A stretch of 64,000 nt of DNA, taken from positions 14,770,018 through 14,834,017 of the forward strand of contig CM067548.1 of the NCBI GenBank assembly GCA_034509755.1, written 5' to 3'. Position numbers and translations under genes: made by a program. The DNA is from Anisodus tanguticus (Eukaryota; Streptophyta; Magnoliopsida; Solanales; Solanaceae). The notes beneath the pieces were generated by a model, which saw nothing but the letters and a program-made list of their open reading frames with translations, did no database searches and was not told the origin of the DNA. Below are positions 22,089-32,404 of this stretch, one piece after another; positions within the stretch are counted from its first letter, which is position 1, and each line of letters begins with the position of its first letter.

Positions 22089-23337
22089 TGTTGGGTTACA
22101 AGGATTTGCGGAAACGGAAATTACAAGTAATCATTATGTAAGAATTGAAATTACAATTCAACTAGAAAAAGCTGAAACTTAGAATATAACAACAAAATTA
22201 AAATTACAATATTTGTTGAACAAGAAGACCGGAAACTTGCTTTGATTTTTGAGTCGAGTGTGGGCATTCTCGTCCTTAAGACAATATTGCCCCGTATGTA
22301 TCCTTTATACGTCCCGGACAATTCGTCTCCCAAGATAAAACAAAGAATGGAACAATTGAGCAAAGGAAACTCAAGAGCTACCGTGAAGAATATTGAATAA
22401 TGAAATGATGCTTGGAAGTTATAGGAAGAACTGATTTTCGGTTGTATATTTTCGTGTATATCAAGTGTGCCTCAACAATGGTGTAAGGGGTGTTTATATA
22501 GGTGAGGAAGGGATTTGTTTGACTGCCTCCATAACAACCATTATTGGCCAAATAATGACCATTATGGAGGTAGTAAAGCCACCAAATTAAAGGAGAGAAA
22601 TACCAACGGATTGGCCATTATAGGAGGTGTAATTCACCCAAAATAAATGGCCGAATTGAGTCTTTGGACGTTTACGTTCGTGTCCGCCGAAATTCTAAAT
22701 TTCGGAAACTTCGGGGACCAAACGTACATCTTGAAACTTCGGGAATCAAACTGTACATCGAAAGAATTCGGTCCAAACGTACATCTTGAAACTTCGGGAC
22801 CAAACCGTACATCCGAAAGAATTCGGTCCAAACCGTACATCCGAAACTTCGGGATCAAACTGTACTTCGGCAAAGTTCTATGGCCCAAAAAGATAATATC
22901 GAAGGCCCACAGCCCACGGCCCGAGGACCCGGAACTCGGACCGGAACCGGACCGGCGGGCGGCGGTGGCGCGCATGTGGTCTTTCCTCGAACCGAAGCAC
23001 ATCTAGGTCCTCCCTCCTTTAAACACATGGGATACCCCTTGGGGTCCCAAACCCCAAACCAATTTCGAGTCTTATATACACAACAATTCTTTCTTCCTCT
23101 ACCGATGAGGGAGAATTGATCACACACCACACTTTTCCTGCTTCAAACACCTTACTTCGTGAACCAATATCTCTTTCATTTCTCAATGAAATTTGACGAT
23201 TCTTGGCCCTACGGTTATCTACGTACTTAGTAGATCATGCATGTGTGAAGAACCGGATTCTCCAACATACGTAACACTAGTGTTTAAGCCGTTAAAGTTG
23301 GTCGGTCGCAACTCCCGTCAAAGGCTAATTTCCAACA
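22089..23337 (-). repeat. solo Ty1/copia LTR with GATCT target duplication
   Basis: On the minus strand it starts TGTTGGAAATTAGCC at 23337 and ends CTTGTAACCCAACA at 22089. GATCT flanks both sides (22084-22088 and 23338-23342). It belongs to the family of the copia element at 30723: shared blocks include 'gggagttgcgacc', 'aatttcattgagaaatgaaagagatattg', 'ggggtttgggaccccaaggggtatcccatg' and 'tgtcttaaggac'. About 1.25 kb long. A U3 minisatellite is present at 22700-22870. The opposing open frames near 22634-23006 come from that repeat. Confidence 0.92.
22700..22870 (-). repeat. U3 minisatellite of copia LTR
   Basis: About five degenerate units of the form 'gaaacttcgggaccaaaccgtacatc' alternating with 'gaaagaattcggtccaaacgtacatc'. 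A single worn copy of the same idea ('gtttgatccctgaagtttcaag') is in the LTRs at 31200 and 34800, so the array expanded in this copy or collapsed in the others. Confidence 0.75.
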
Positions 23338-23342
23338 GATCT

Positions 23343-24168
23343 TTCCCATAACTTCTCATACCAGACCAACCCACTAAAATATAAATAGGGATAAAAAATG
23401 TAGTCAATATCACGAAGAATAAAGAGTAAACAGAATATAGTTAAAATTATTTTTAATCACGGTGATAGTAGACGTGTTTGTAGATGATGTGGGGATGGGA
23501 TAAGTGGCTTTTGTTTAGTATTTTGAAATAATTGATGTTTTCAGATGGGCCAATGACCATATAGGTAATTACCGTCCACTTTCCATTTTGATGGGACATA
23601 TCGAAGGTGTAATCAACAAGCAACAACTGCTATTTTCTCAACTTATTCATAAGAAGAAAACTTCAAAAACTTTTGGCTGTGGAGTCTTTGAAAAGACAAT
23701 TTTATTTATCAATTACTACTACTCCCTTCTTTTTAAAATATTTATCTGATTTGACTTGGCACGGAAATAATAAAATAAAGAATACTTTTGAATTTTGTAA
23801 TCGTAAGTTAAAAATATGAACAATATACTAAAATGTATTTTTAGTCTTATGATTTTAAACATGTCATGTGAAAGGTAGGAATTAAAGAGTTATCAAAAAA
23901 AAGGAACGAGACATAACATTTTGAAATAGACCAAAAGAAAAGTAAGACAAATATTTTGAAACGGATGAAGTACTATTTTTCTCTACTTATTCGGGGAAGT
24001 AAACTTCAAGTATTTTGTGTAACAGTATAAACATGTGTATAAACATCCCGTATTCACTATTTATTATATACATTTAACAAGGTTAATACATTATTTATAA
24101 TGTATAATATTATATAATGAGTGTATAGATAATGTTGCAAAATATAAAGCAGGTATTAAAAAAAAATA
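23343..24168. other. unassigned AT-rich flank of the MULE
   Basis: No coding signal. Two similar lines of sequence ('ttttgaaat..' near 23735-23970) could be a worn MITE but I cannot fix its ends. The last bases TGACTATGTG (24169-24178) are one copy of the MULE target duplication. Confidence 0.5.
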
Positions 24169-24178
24169 TGACTATGTG

Positions 24179-24250
24179 GAGTTCGCAACTTATTTGACCC
24201 AAAAAATATCCACTAAAAAAGTTACAATACTATCTTTTGAGTAGGAAATT
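24179..24250 (+). repeat. MULE left terminal inverted repeat
   Basis: Pairs with 35990-36060. Just inside it are TGCGCAATA (about 24253) and, at 24318-24336, a dyad with arms ACGCAATAA and TTATTGCGT around one base. Confidence 0.8.
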
Positions 24251-24514
24251 TCTGCGCAATATGTGGCATTATTTTACTAGAAGCCCACATTTTTTAAATA
24301 TTCACTTTTAGTTCAATTACGCAATAAATTATTGCGTTTTACAATCAATTATTCATCTACCCATTTGTATTTGATTTGACATGACATTGTGACAACCCAT
24401 CCGTTTTTCTATTTAATATGAATTTTGGATGAGGTAAAGACTCATCCATTTCATAAGTTTAAGTCATCTTTTTTCAAGTTCTTGAAAAAAAATCAACTCC
24501 AAAGTTCATAAAAA

Positions 24515-25367
24515 ATGGTTTAGTCCTTCAACTGTTAAGATTTCTTTATTTTGGGATGGAGAGATTCTTCATGATAATAATACTGTTCATTATAGTATTA
24601 AACCACAATATCATGTTAAGTTTTTAATTACTTTGGATTACGAAACATTACTCAATGTCATACACAAAAGAATGAAAAGTAATCGTGAGTATGGATTATC
24701 TGTAATAGGCAGATATCCAACCGCAAGGTGTAGTGCTATATGGGGAGTGGAATATCATTGATGATGAGTCTTTGAACGAAATATTTGAGGGCGCCGAAAG
24801 AATATAGGGGGTTAATCACCCTCAATGTTTTTGAAATGTATGTTGAAAATATTACCTCACAGCCGTAGTGAAGTCTTAGCTAGGACTCGTTAGGAAGTCC
24901 CTCAAGTCCGGCCTACTCATGGTAACACTTATACGGACTTGAGTTCTTATGGAGACATTTTGAGTGGTCAAGTGCCGCTAGAAACTCTAAGCCAACAATT
25001 TAATCAAAATTACGGAAAATTGATAAATATCCATTTTTAATTATTATTTTGTGTAGTAGCACATGTTTATTAAATGTATGATAATAGTAATGTTTTTTGT
25101 AAATTTTTAGTGGCTATACACCCGATATGAGTAATATTGGGCAATCCTCTTAGTTCGGTGCAGTTGATTATTATCGGTAGATATACTTTTTATTAATGAA
25201 ATAATATAGGTATTTTGATGTTTAGTATTTACAATACTTGAACTGCCTCTGTAATGAAAATTATTCACAAAACTCGTCAGTGGTACTAAATGTTGATTTC
25301 GGTACAGTTGATCTTTCTTCAAACCCGACAATATTGTTCATTATCGGTAGGTTTATCACCTTGATAT

Positions 25368-25412
<45 letters not shown>

Positions 25413-27600
25413 GTTCGTATTTAAAATATGTTACCTATTTTTCGTGTAGGAAGAGGCTTTACTATAGTGTGATGATTATTCAAATCATATAGAAACATCA
25501 TCGAGTGATAACGATAATATATCGAATGTAGAGGTATTCGATGATGATGACGTAAATATATCAGATAATGAGGTTGATGTTCATCCTCATATGCAGGAAA
25601 CAACAGTTAGTAAAAATTATGGAAAGTCAGCCACACCAGCATGAAGCCCAATTCACCAGCATGAACCAATGGCAGAAATCCCAATACAGTGGCTTTGTGA
25701 CGTGATTCCATTTCTAAAAAATTCCTCAAGGTCGTGCTGATGCCTTTGTCTTCACCAGAGAAGATGATCTAATTCGCCAAAAATTATGGAAAAAATCGAT
25801 CAATCTTGTAAATGATAAAGTTCACCTTGCAAAAGGCATGATGTTCGAATCCAAAAAGGCATTGCAAAAGCCCGTCAAAATATAAGCTTAAAGGAAATGA
25901 GGGAGTTTAGGGTTGATGATTCAACCCGAAAGATGTGGAGACTGGTTTATAGACGACAACATAAAGGTTGTCAATGGATGCTTCGGGGTATTGTTACTCA
26001 TGATAGTATGTGGACTATCACAAAGTTCCACCCACGTCACACATGTGATATGGAAGAGAATGGAACATATCATTTTAATTTAGATGCAAATATGATTTCT
26101 CAAGTGTTACTTGCTAACATTGTTGAAACCCCAAGATACCCTATTCAACCAAGTTCATTATAATTTTGACATCAATTAAATTATCATTGATAAATGTTTC
26201 TTCTTTAAACTTGTCCATATACCCCATCAAATATTGCATTAGAAACGCTGAGAGAGTATATCATAAAACGGCAAGCAAGAGAAAGGGATATCTAAGGCGT
26301 ATGTGCGATTTTGAGATGATTTATGGTATGTGGGAGGGCTCTTTCTAGCAATTGCTGAGGTATATGGCGGCTCTACAAAAATTCAATCCTAGTACTGTTG
26401 TAGAGTGGAAGCTCGACACCCAACTTGGTGTGGCCAGTAATATTTTTAATTTTATGTTTTGGACATTCAAACCATGCATGGATGGTTTTGCTCATTATCG
26501 GCCGGTCATATCCATAGATGACAAGCATATGTACGGGATATACGACATCAAGCTACTGATTGCAGTAGGAATGGATTCTAACGAGAGCAACGACACATGA
26601 GGGATGTTTTTGACACATTTGAGGCTATATGTTATTAAGGATCGTATGGGCATATGCGTGCTATCTGATTTACATCACGACATATTGAACAATATGTTTC
26701 ATTTAGCTGGGTGGCAGCCTCTCTTTTCTTACCATCGCTTTTGTTTAAGGAACATAAAGGCAAATTTTCAAACGACCTTTAAAAACAGCACACTAAACAA
26801 ATTGATGTGGGCTGTTGCAGTAGAGCATCAATTAAAAAGTTTCTTATGCGGATGGAGATGATCAAGGCAGTGAAGACAGAAGTATATGATTAGTTGAAGG
26901 CACTTGACGTTGACAAATGGACATGCAATGATGAGAATGACTTACAAGAAAGTTGTGGAGCGGTTTGTGGCTAGAACAAGACATGACAAAGACATATTAA
27001 CAAATGGTAGGAAATGGATGCCAAATCCTGCCAAAATGTTCAAGTGTAATAGAAAAAAATGTGAGCTACACAATATAGTAGAGTATAACCATGCTGAACA
27101 TGTGTTTAAAGTCAGGACAAGTTCTTACCAAGGTTAGGGAGGAAACATTCATACCATTTATAAGATGATGAGAACGTGTAGTTGTGGTAAGTGGCAATCA
27201 TACCACATGTCGTGTTCTCATGCCATCAAGTGTTTTTAGGCAATTGGAAAATGGTATCAAATTATGTGGCATCAGAATACAGTGTAAAAAATTATCGTAA
27301 AGCGTATGCTAGTCGTTTCTACCCATTTGGTGATCATGCTTATTGGCCAAACGAGCCATTTTCAATGATTTCTAACAAGGAGTATATCCGTAAATTGTGT
27401 GCTAACGCACGAATTTGGATTTCCAATCAAATAGATGTTCTTGATAGAACATACTCTTGAAGGTGCTCGACGTGTAAGGAGTTTGGCCATGATAAGCGTT
27501 TGTGTAACCTATGGAGTCGTGGTGGTGCAAGTACCTCTGGTTGTGGAAGAACCTCTCATAGTGGAAGATCCTCTCATGATTGAAGAACCTCATGATTTTA
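24515..27600 (+). pseudogene. mudrA-type MULE transposase, broken
   Basis: A start ATG at 24515 is followed by TAG at codon 3, so it is dead from the outset. N-terminal text parallels the second copy at 45542 ('WNIIDDESLNE'). After an intron-rich, AT-rich stretch comes the DNA-binding/zinc-like region at 25897-26160 ('EFRVDDSTRKMWRLVYRR', 'WTITKFHPRHTCDM'). The DDE-type core follows: 'ISIDDKHMYGIYDIK' at about 26510, 'CVLSDLHHDI' at about 26660, and a Cys/His segment 'YHRFCLRNIKANF'. A SWIM finger C-S-C-G..C-S-H-A is at 27178-27230 and a C-terminal CCHC knuckle (C-S-T-C-K-E-F-G-H-D-K-R-L-C) at about 27464-27505. The order is that of plant MULE transposases. At least six stops or shifts are visible. 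The product would bind the inverted ends and catalyse cut-and-paste. Confidence 0.9.
25370..25408. repeat. (AT)n microsatellite
   Basis: About 19 AT units inside what is probably an intron of the transposase gene. Confidence 0.9.
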
Positions 27601-27880
27601 TGAATGTATTTTAGTTATTCTTGATGTATTCGAATTGTCTTGAATTATGAATCTCAAGTATTTTTTTCTTGTAATGAATGATGTATTATTTTTTTAATGA
27701 AGCATCTTGAATTATGTATTTTATCATCAAGAAAATTCTATTAATTTTTTTTATAACATACAAAAATTTAAAAAGTAATTTAGTCTTCATTAATTTATGG
27801 AACCACCTCGTTTTCGTCTTTATTCTCATCATCCTCCTTACTTGCATTCTCTTCTTCATCTACTCCCCTTCATTTCTTTC

Positions 27881-28602
27881 TCAATCATCCTCGTTGTAGT
27901 CTAGATCCCAACTATCATCATTAGGAGCACTCGCTTGGTTAACACAATAATATGGAACTCCACAATCTAATATTTGTGGTAAATATTTTGGAAGACCTAT
28001 CCATTCTTGAATTATTGGATAAAGTGGACAAGAAGAGTCTCGATGAAGATTTTTATTTTCTAACAGTTTCCAATAATCTTTTTCATCCGCTCCTCAAAAA
28101 TTAAGATCGTCCAAAGCATGATACATATCTAGTAATTTCTGCATTTTTGAAATTTCTTTCATCAAGTGTTGGATAATCAGTGGTTCATCCTTGAATTTGG
28201 AGGTCTGATATGTAGCAGACAATGCTTATGGCACAACTAAACTATGTCAGTTACATAATACCTCATAATCACACCTTTTCGAATATAATTAAACCCATTG
28301 AAGCTTTTCACCCCAAATTATAACTCCTTTGGATTTTGAGGAGAACGTGTCACCCTCAATTATGTGTCCAACAACTTTTAAATCAATATTGATACAAATT
28401 GGTTGATTTTCAAAGGGACGAAGAACACCATACCATTTTCAACAGATAAATTCGTAAAACATCCTAATATATCTTTTTGAAAATATGATTCAATTGTGTT
28501 TGTGTTTGTGTTTGTTTCTATCCTACCATAAGGCCTTCTTGAGCTACCCTCGCCTTTTTGTCTATTTTTGAACCAACTATTGAATGTAGGTTTTCTAGGC
28601 AT
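27881..28602 (-). pseudogene. MULE gene B, unrecognised accessory protein
   Basis: The start is the ATG at 28602 ('MPRKPTFNSWFKNRQ'). The first piece is open to 28378 and has a short Thr/Asn repeat (TNTNTNT). After stops and one frame change the text continues ('DYEVLC', 'PLIIQHLMKEISKMQK', 'DEKDYWKLLENKNLHRDSS', 'PLYPIIQEWIGLPKYL', 'DCGVPYYCVNQ') and ends in an acidic tail at a TGA at 27881-27883. That gives about 240 codons. I do not recognise the family. A paralogous stretch at 48868-49305, in the same orientation after the second MULE transposase, shares the 'NSWFKNRQ', 'MVFFVPLK' and 'IQHLMKEI' blocks, so it is a real gene of this MULE family. It starts about 480 bp from divergent gene C, with the tandem array between. 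Confidence 0.7.
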
Positions 28603-28690
28603 TTTTAAAATGTGAGTTTTTTAACCGAATGAGACATATAAAAGTTCTTAACCAAATGAGTTATATAAAAGTTCGGTTATACAAGTGTCA

Positions 28691-29072
28691 TATTTTGCGC
28701 ATGTAAAACTTTCGCAATATAAGTGTCATATAAAGCGGTAAAAAGCAAGCATAGTATTGTCAAATCAAGGATGTTATTCCAAAAACTCATATTTTGCGCA
28801 TGTAAAAGTTACGCAATATAAGTGTGTCATATAAAACGGTCAAAAGCGAGCATAGTATTGTCAAATCAAGGATGTCATTCCGAAAACTCATATTTTGCGC
28901 ATATAAAAATTGTGCAATATAAGTGTGTCATATAAAGCGGTCAAAAGTGAGCATAGTGTTGTCAAATCAATGATGTCATTCCGAAAACTCATATTTAGCG
29001 CATGTAAAAGTTGTATAATATAAGTGTGTCATATAAAGCAGTCAAAGACGAGCATAGTGTTGTCAAATCAAG
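28691..29072. repeat. ~101-bp tandem array between divergent MULE genes B and C
   Basis: Units begin at 28691, 28790, 28891 and 28992 (spacing 99, 101, 101), about 3.8 copies. Each has TATTTTGCGCATGTAAAAG, a CGCAATATAAGTG block, CATATAAAGC and 'gagcatagtattgtcaaatcaa'. TTGCGCA and CGCAA echo the dyads near the MULE ends, and each unit has TATAAA-like sequence. It fills almost all of the space between the gene B and gene C start codons, so it may act as a bidirectional promoter or a transposase-binding array. That role is an inference. Confidence 0.8.
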
Positions 29073-29086
29073 AAGTAGTATATAAC

Positions 29087-29560
29087 ATGAATGGCGAACA
29101 ACAAGCATTCACATTAAAACGAGTTATTATGTCATTTTGGAATCAATTTTTTGATATTGGTTCTATTACTTGTTTTAGTGCAACAAACATATTCGAAGCA
29201 ATGGGTAGGACATGAGAACTAGAAGAGGATGATTTTAAATACTCAAATAACCCGAACCACAGATACAATAGAGAATACAATATTACAATTAGCGCTGAGT
29301 GGAATTGGTGTGTTAAGGGGGCTGAAATGCTAGAACAAAACTTTAGGGCACTCAGACTCAAACTTCCAAAAAATCGTGCTACGTCAATGCCTCGTGGTAC
29401 ACCTTACGAGTTCAATTGTTCTCTAAACCATTTTCGCGAAGAGAACAATTAGATGAAAATACGTTGCCTCAGGGTAGAATATGGTCAACATGGTTACGTC
29501 AGATTCAGATCCAAGTGGGATTCGGACTGTGAAATGTCTAATAAAGATGAATCCCCGTGA
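29087..29560 (+). pseudogene. MULE gene C, unrecognised accessory protein
   Basis: From ATG at 29087 ('MNGEQQAFTLKRVIMSFWNQ') one frame runs 157 codons to TGA at 29558, broken only by a TGA at 29213 and a TAG at about 29450. Between the stops the text is protein-like and basic ('YNITISAEWNWCVKG', 'LRLKLPKNRATSMPRG', 'VEYGQHGYVRFRSKWDSDC'). A single frame this long with only two nonsense codons argues for a former gene. I do not know the family. A TATAAAG at about 29035, in the last unit of the tandem array, could serve as its TATA box. Its neighbours are gene B (divergent) and gene D (same strand, about 125 bp further on). Confidence 0.55.
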
Positions 29561-29640
29561 TTATATTAATATTTTTTTTATAATAAAATAGGTAGGTAGG
29601 GTTATAATGACAACCTCAAGGGTACTTGGGAGTTTGCAAC

Positions 29641-29648
29641 TATATAAG
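29641..29648 (+). promoter_or_regulatory. TATA box of MULE gene D
   Basis: TATATAAG lies 44 bp before the ATG of gene D and after a leader-like gap, a normal plant arrangement. Confidence 0.5.
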
Positions 29649-29684
29649 TAGCCTTTCATTTGTTATTAAACTACAACATATTCA

Positions 29685-30231
29685 ATGTCGAGTAGTAGAA
29701 ATGTAGATTGACCGGTATTCCTTTCAAATGATCTGAATAGTCGTGGTGATGATAGCTCAAATCATAGAAGCTATTCTGGTGATTCGAGTTTTCTTGATAA
29801 CAATGAATTCAAGATAGGCGATTTGAAATCCCACCTTCTTATAGAGCGTAATGATGATTTTTGCAATGTGAATTATTTAGATCAACGAGAATATTATTGC
29901 GGGTTATGCCGTGAATGGGCATATCGGCATGTCGAATCAGAACGTCTTGTTCGTAACTTGGAAAATCTCAACGCTCAAATCCCAAAAAGGTTCTCAATGA
30001 CCCATGCCTCGAACTGATCCACACTCTTGTGAGGTTTCCGTACGGAGGATTATAAAAGAAAACAACAAAATGCTAACAAGACATTGTAGATTTTACATGC
30101 TAAAGTTGGCCGAAGAACAAGTATCATCAACGAGTATTGAACTAACATCTACAGAAATAAGACATGTCTTAAGAAACCCAAAATATTATTTTGATGATTA
30201 TATTGAGGACTTCTATTCTGATGATGGTTAG
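29685..30231 (+). pseudogene. MULE gene D, unrecognised accessory protein
   Basis: ATG at 29685 ('MSSSRNVD') is followed by a TGA at codon 9. The same frame then stays open through 30017 ('YLDQREYYCGLCREWAYRH', 'SERLVRNLENLNAQIPKRF'). A shift near 30000 leads to the second piece, 30004-30231 ('DPHSCEVSVRRIIKENNKML', 'FYMLKLAEEQVSS'), which ends in an acidic tail (DDYIEDFYSDDG). In total about 180 codons. The Cys pair C-G-L-C and nearby His/Cys could be part of a small zinc-binding site, but no known domain is evident. It lies between gene C and the 3' end of the GRF gene. Confidence 0.55.
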
Positions 30232-30661
30232 GTCACTTTGGTTCATTTGCTTAGTGTTTGAGTCATTTAAGTTCCAGACTCATGATTTAATTTTTAAAAA
30301 TTTATGATGAAGTCATCAATTTGAAAAAAACATACTATGTTTTAATTTGCTTTGATTGTTATAGTTTATTATTAATTTATATAAGCTTCTTAGAGTTAAT
30401 GATACATAAAATGTTCAACAATTCACAATTTTAAAGGAAACACAAATAAATTAGTACATAAAAGGTGCCGATTACATAATACATTTAAAAAATATAGAAA
30501 ATGCATAATACATGAAAACGTGCAACTAGTAAAAACAAAATACATAAAAATAATAAACTAAACCGAAAATACATAGAAATAACAAACTTAATAAACAAAA
30601 TACATAGAAATAATAAACAACAAGATAGCACAAATAATCCTCCAAAATTTCAATTTTTCTT
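30232..30661. other. intergenic space between convergent gene D and GRF gene
   Basis: AT-rich, with no further coding signal. It contains three copies of 'aaaatacatagaaataataaac' near 30535-30615, probably part of a 3' untranslated region. Confidence 0.5.
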
Positions 30662-30722
30662 TCAAATAATTGTCTCGTGTTGAGTGTCTCTAATGTTATC
30701 CTTGAAAAAACTTTGTTTTTCT

Positions 30723-31798
30723 TGTTGGAAATTTGCCTTTGGCGTGAGTTGCGTCCAACCATCTTTAATGTCTTAAACACTAGTGTTTCGCATGTTGGAA
30801 CCTTCAGTTCTTCACACGTGCATAATCTACTAAATAAGTAGATGACCGTAGGGCCAAGGATCGTCAAATTTCGTTGAGAAATGAAAGAGATATTTGTTCA
30901 CGAAGTGAGGTGTTTGAAGCATGGAAAAATGTGGTAAAGAGCAATCCTCCCTCATCGGTGGGGGAAGAAAGATTTGTTTAGTTAATAAGTCTCAAAGTTG
31001 GCTTGGGGTTTGGGACCCCAAGGGGTATCCCATGTGTTTAAAGGAGAGAGAACCTAGATGTGCTACGGTTCGAGGATAAGCCCACACACGCGCCGCCCGT
31101 CCCGTCCGATCTCGGTCTCGGTCATGGGTCACGGGTCGTGGGTCGTGGGCTGTGGGTTGTGGGTTTCTTCTGATATTATCTTTTTGGACCCAGAATTGTT
31201 TCAGATTTACAGTTTGATCCCTGAAGTTTCAAGTAAGTCAAAATTGGGAAGAGAACTTTTTGTTGGTTATTGGAACGTCAACCAACCTTAATTTGCACTC
31301 AATTCAGCCATTTATTTGGCTCAATTACTCTCCCTAAAGGTCAATCCGTTGCACATCAATTCACCATTTATTTTGGTGAATTACTATCTCCATAATTGCC
31401 ATTACTTGGCCAGTAACAACAATTATGTGGGCAGTTGGTAAGTCCTCTCATTCAACTATATAAAGGAGCCTTTGCACAATTGTTGAGACACACAAAAAAT
31501 GAAACGAAACAGATTCTTCCTAAAAACTTTCTAGCATCATTTCATTACTCAAAATTCTTCAAGGTAGCACTTGAGTTTTCTTTGCTCAATTGTTCATTTG
31601 TTGTTTTATCTTGGGAGACAATTGTCCAGGACGTGGAAAGGATACATACGGGACAATCTTGTCTTAAAGACAGAGTGCAATCACTCGACTCAGCATACCA
31701 AAACTGTTCCAGTTTCTTGTTCAATTTTATTGTAATTTCAGTTTGTTGTAATACTTAGCAGTTACTTATTTCCGTTTCCTGCACCATTGTAACCAACA
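30723..31798 (+). repeat. copia 5' LTR
   Basis: TGTTGGAAATTTGCC to CATTGTAACCAACA, 1076 bp. A likely TATA box (CTATATAAAGG) is at about 31458. Roughly ten differences from the 3' LTR are visible in the first 140 bp, nearly all transitions, with fewer further on. Confidence 0.92.
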
Positions 31799-31837
31799 AG
31801 TGTAAGATAAGATTTTGCTTACTGTAATTGCCGCAAC

Positions 31838-32390
31838 ATGACTGGAAACACTGTTGATGCCGCTGCCGCTGCTGCTGCCAATCAAGGCAGCAATTCTGCC
31901 TTCCCTGCTGTTGCCGCTACTGTCCAAGGCAGCAACTCGTCTGCCTTCTCCACTGCTGCCCAAGGCACGTCTGCTGCCTTTACTGCTCCATCCTCCGCAT
32001 TCCACCATGATCGCCCTGAAAAATTCATGGGTTCAAACTTTAAGAGATGGCAGCAGAAGATGTTGTTCTACTTAACTGTTATGGGCATGGCCCGGTTCCT
32101 AATGGAAGATCCTCCACAAGCTGGAGATGAAATGGATCCTTCGCCTTCTGAAACGGGTGAAGGGGGCCTTGGTATCCATGTCATTAATGGCATGAAGATG
32201 GTTATTGATGCATGGAATCAAAGTGATTTCATGTGTAAGAATTACATATTGAACTACTTGGCAGACCCTCTCTACACGGTCTATTGCACCGTTGGCACTG
32301 CCAAAGAGCTGTGGGAAAAACTGTAAAAGAAGTACAATGCACAAGATACAGGTACTAAGAAGTTCATCGTTGGGAAATTTCTAAAATTTA
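31838..32390 (+). pseudogene. copia gag (N-terminal part), then deletion junction
   Basis: From ATG at 31838 an alanine- and serine-rich leader (MTGNTVDAAAAAAANQG) leads to the copia gag domain: 'RPEKFMGSNFKRWQQKMLFY', 'WNQSDFMCKNYILNYL', 'TAKELWEKL'. A TAA follows at 32327 where the family reads on into 'KYN'. About 60 bp later the sequence jumps, near 32390-32405, into the middle of RT, so protease, integrase and early RT are lost. Gag would form the particle shell. Confidence 0.85.
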
Positions 32391-32404
32391 CTTTGACACG
32401 TACT

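Noticed and set aside
22634..23006. Overlapping open frames of about 120 codons on both strands
   Set aside because: They fall in the U3 minisatellite and GC-rich part of a solo copia LTR.
28691..29072. CRISPR-like array
   Set aside because: Units are directly adjacent 101-bp tandem copies without unique spacers, inside a plant MULE.
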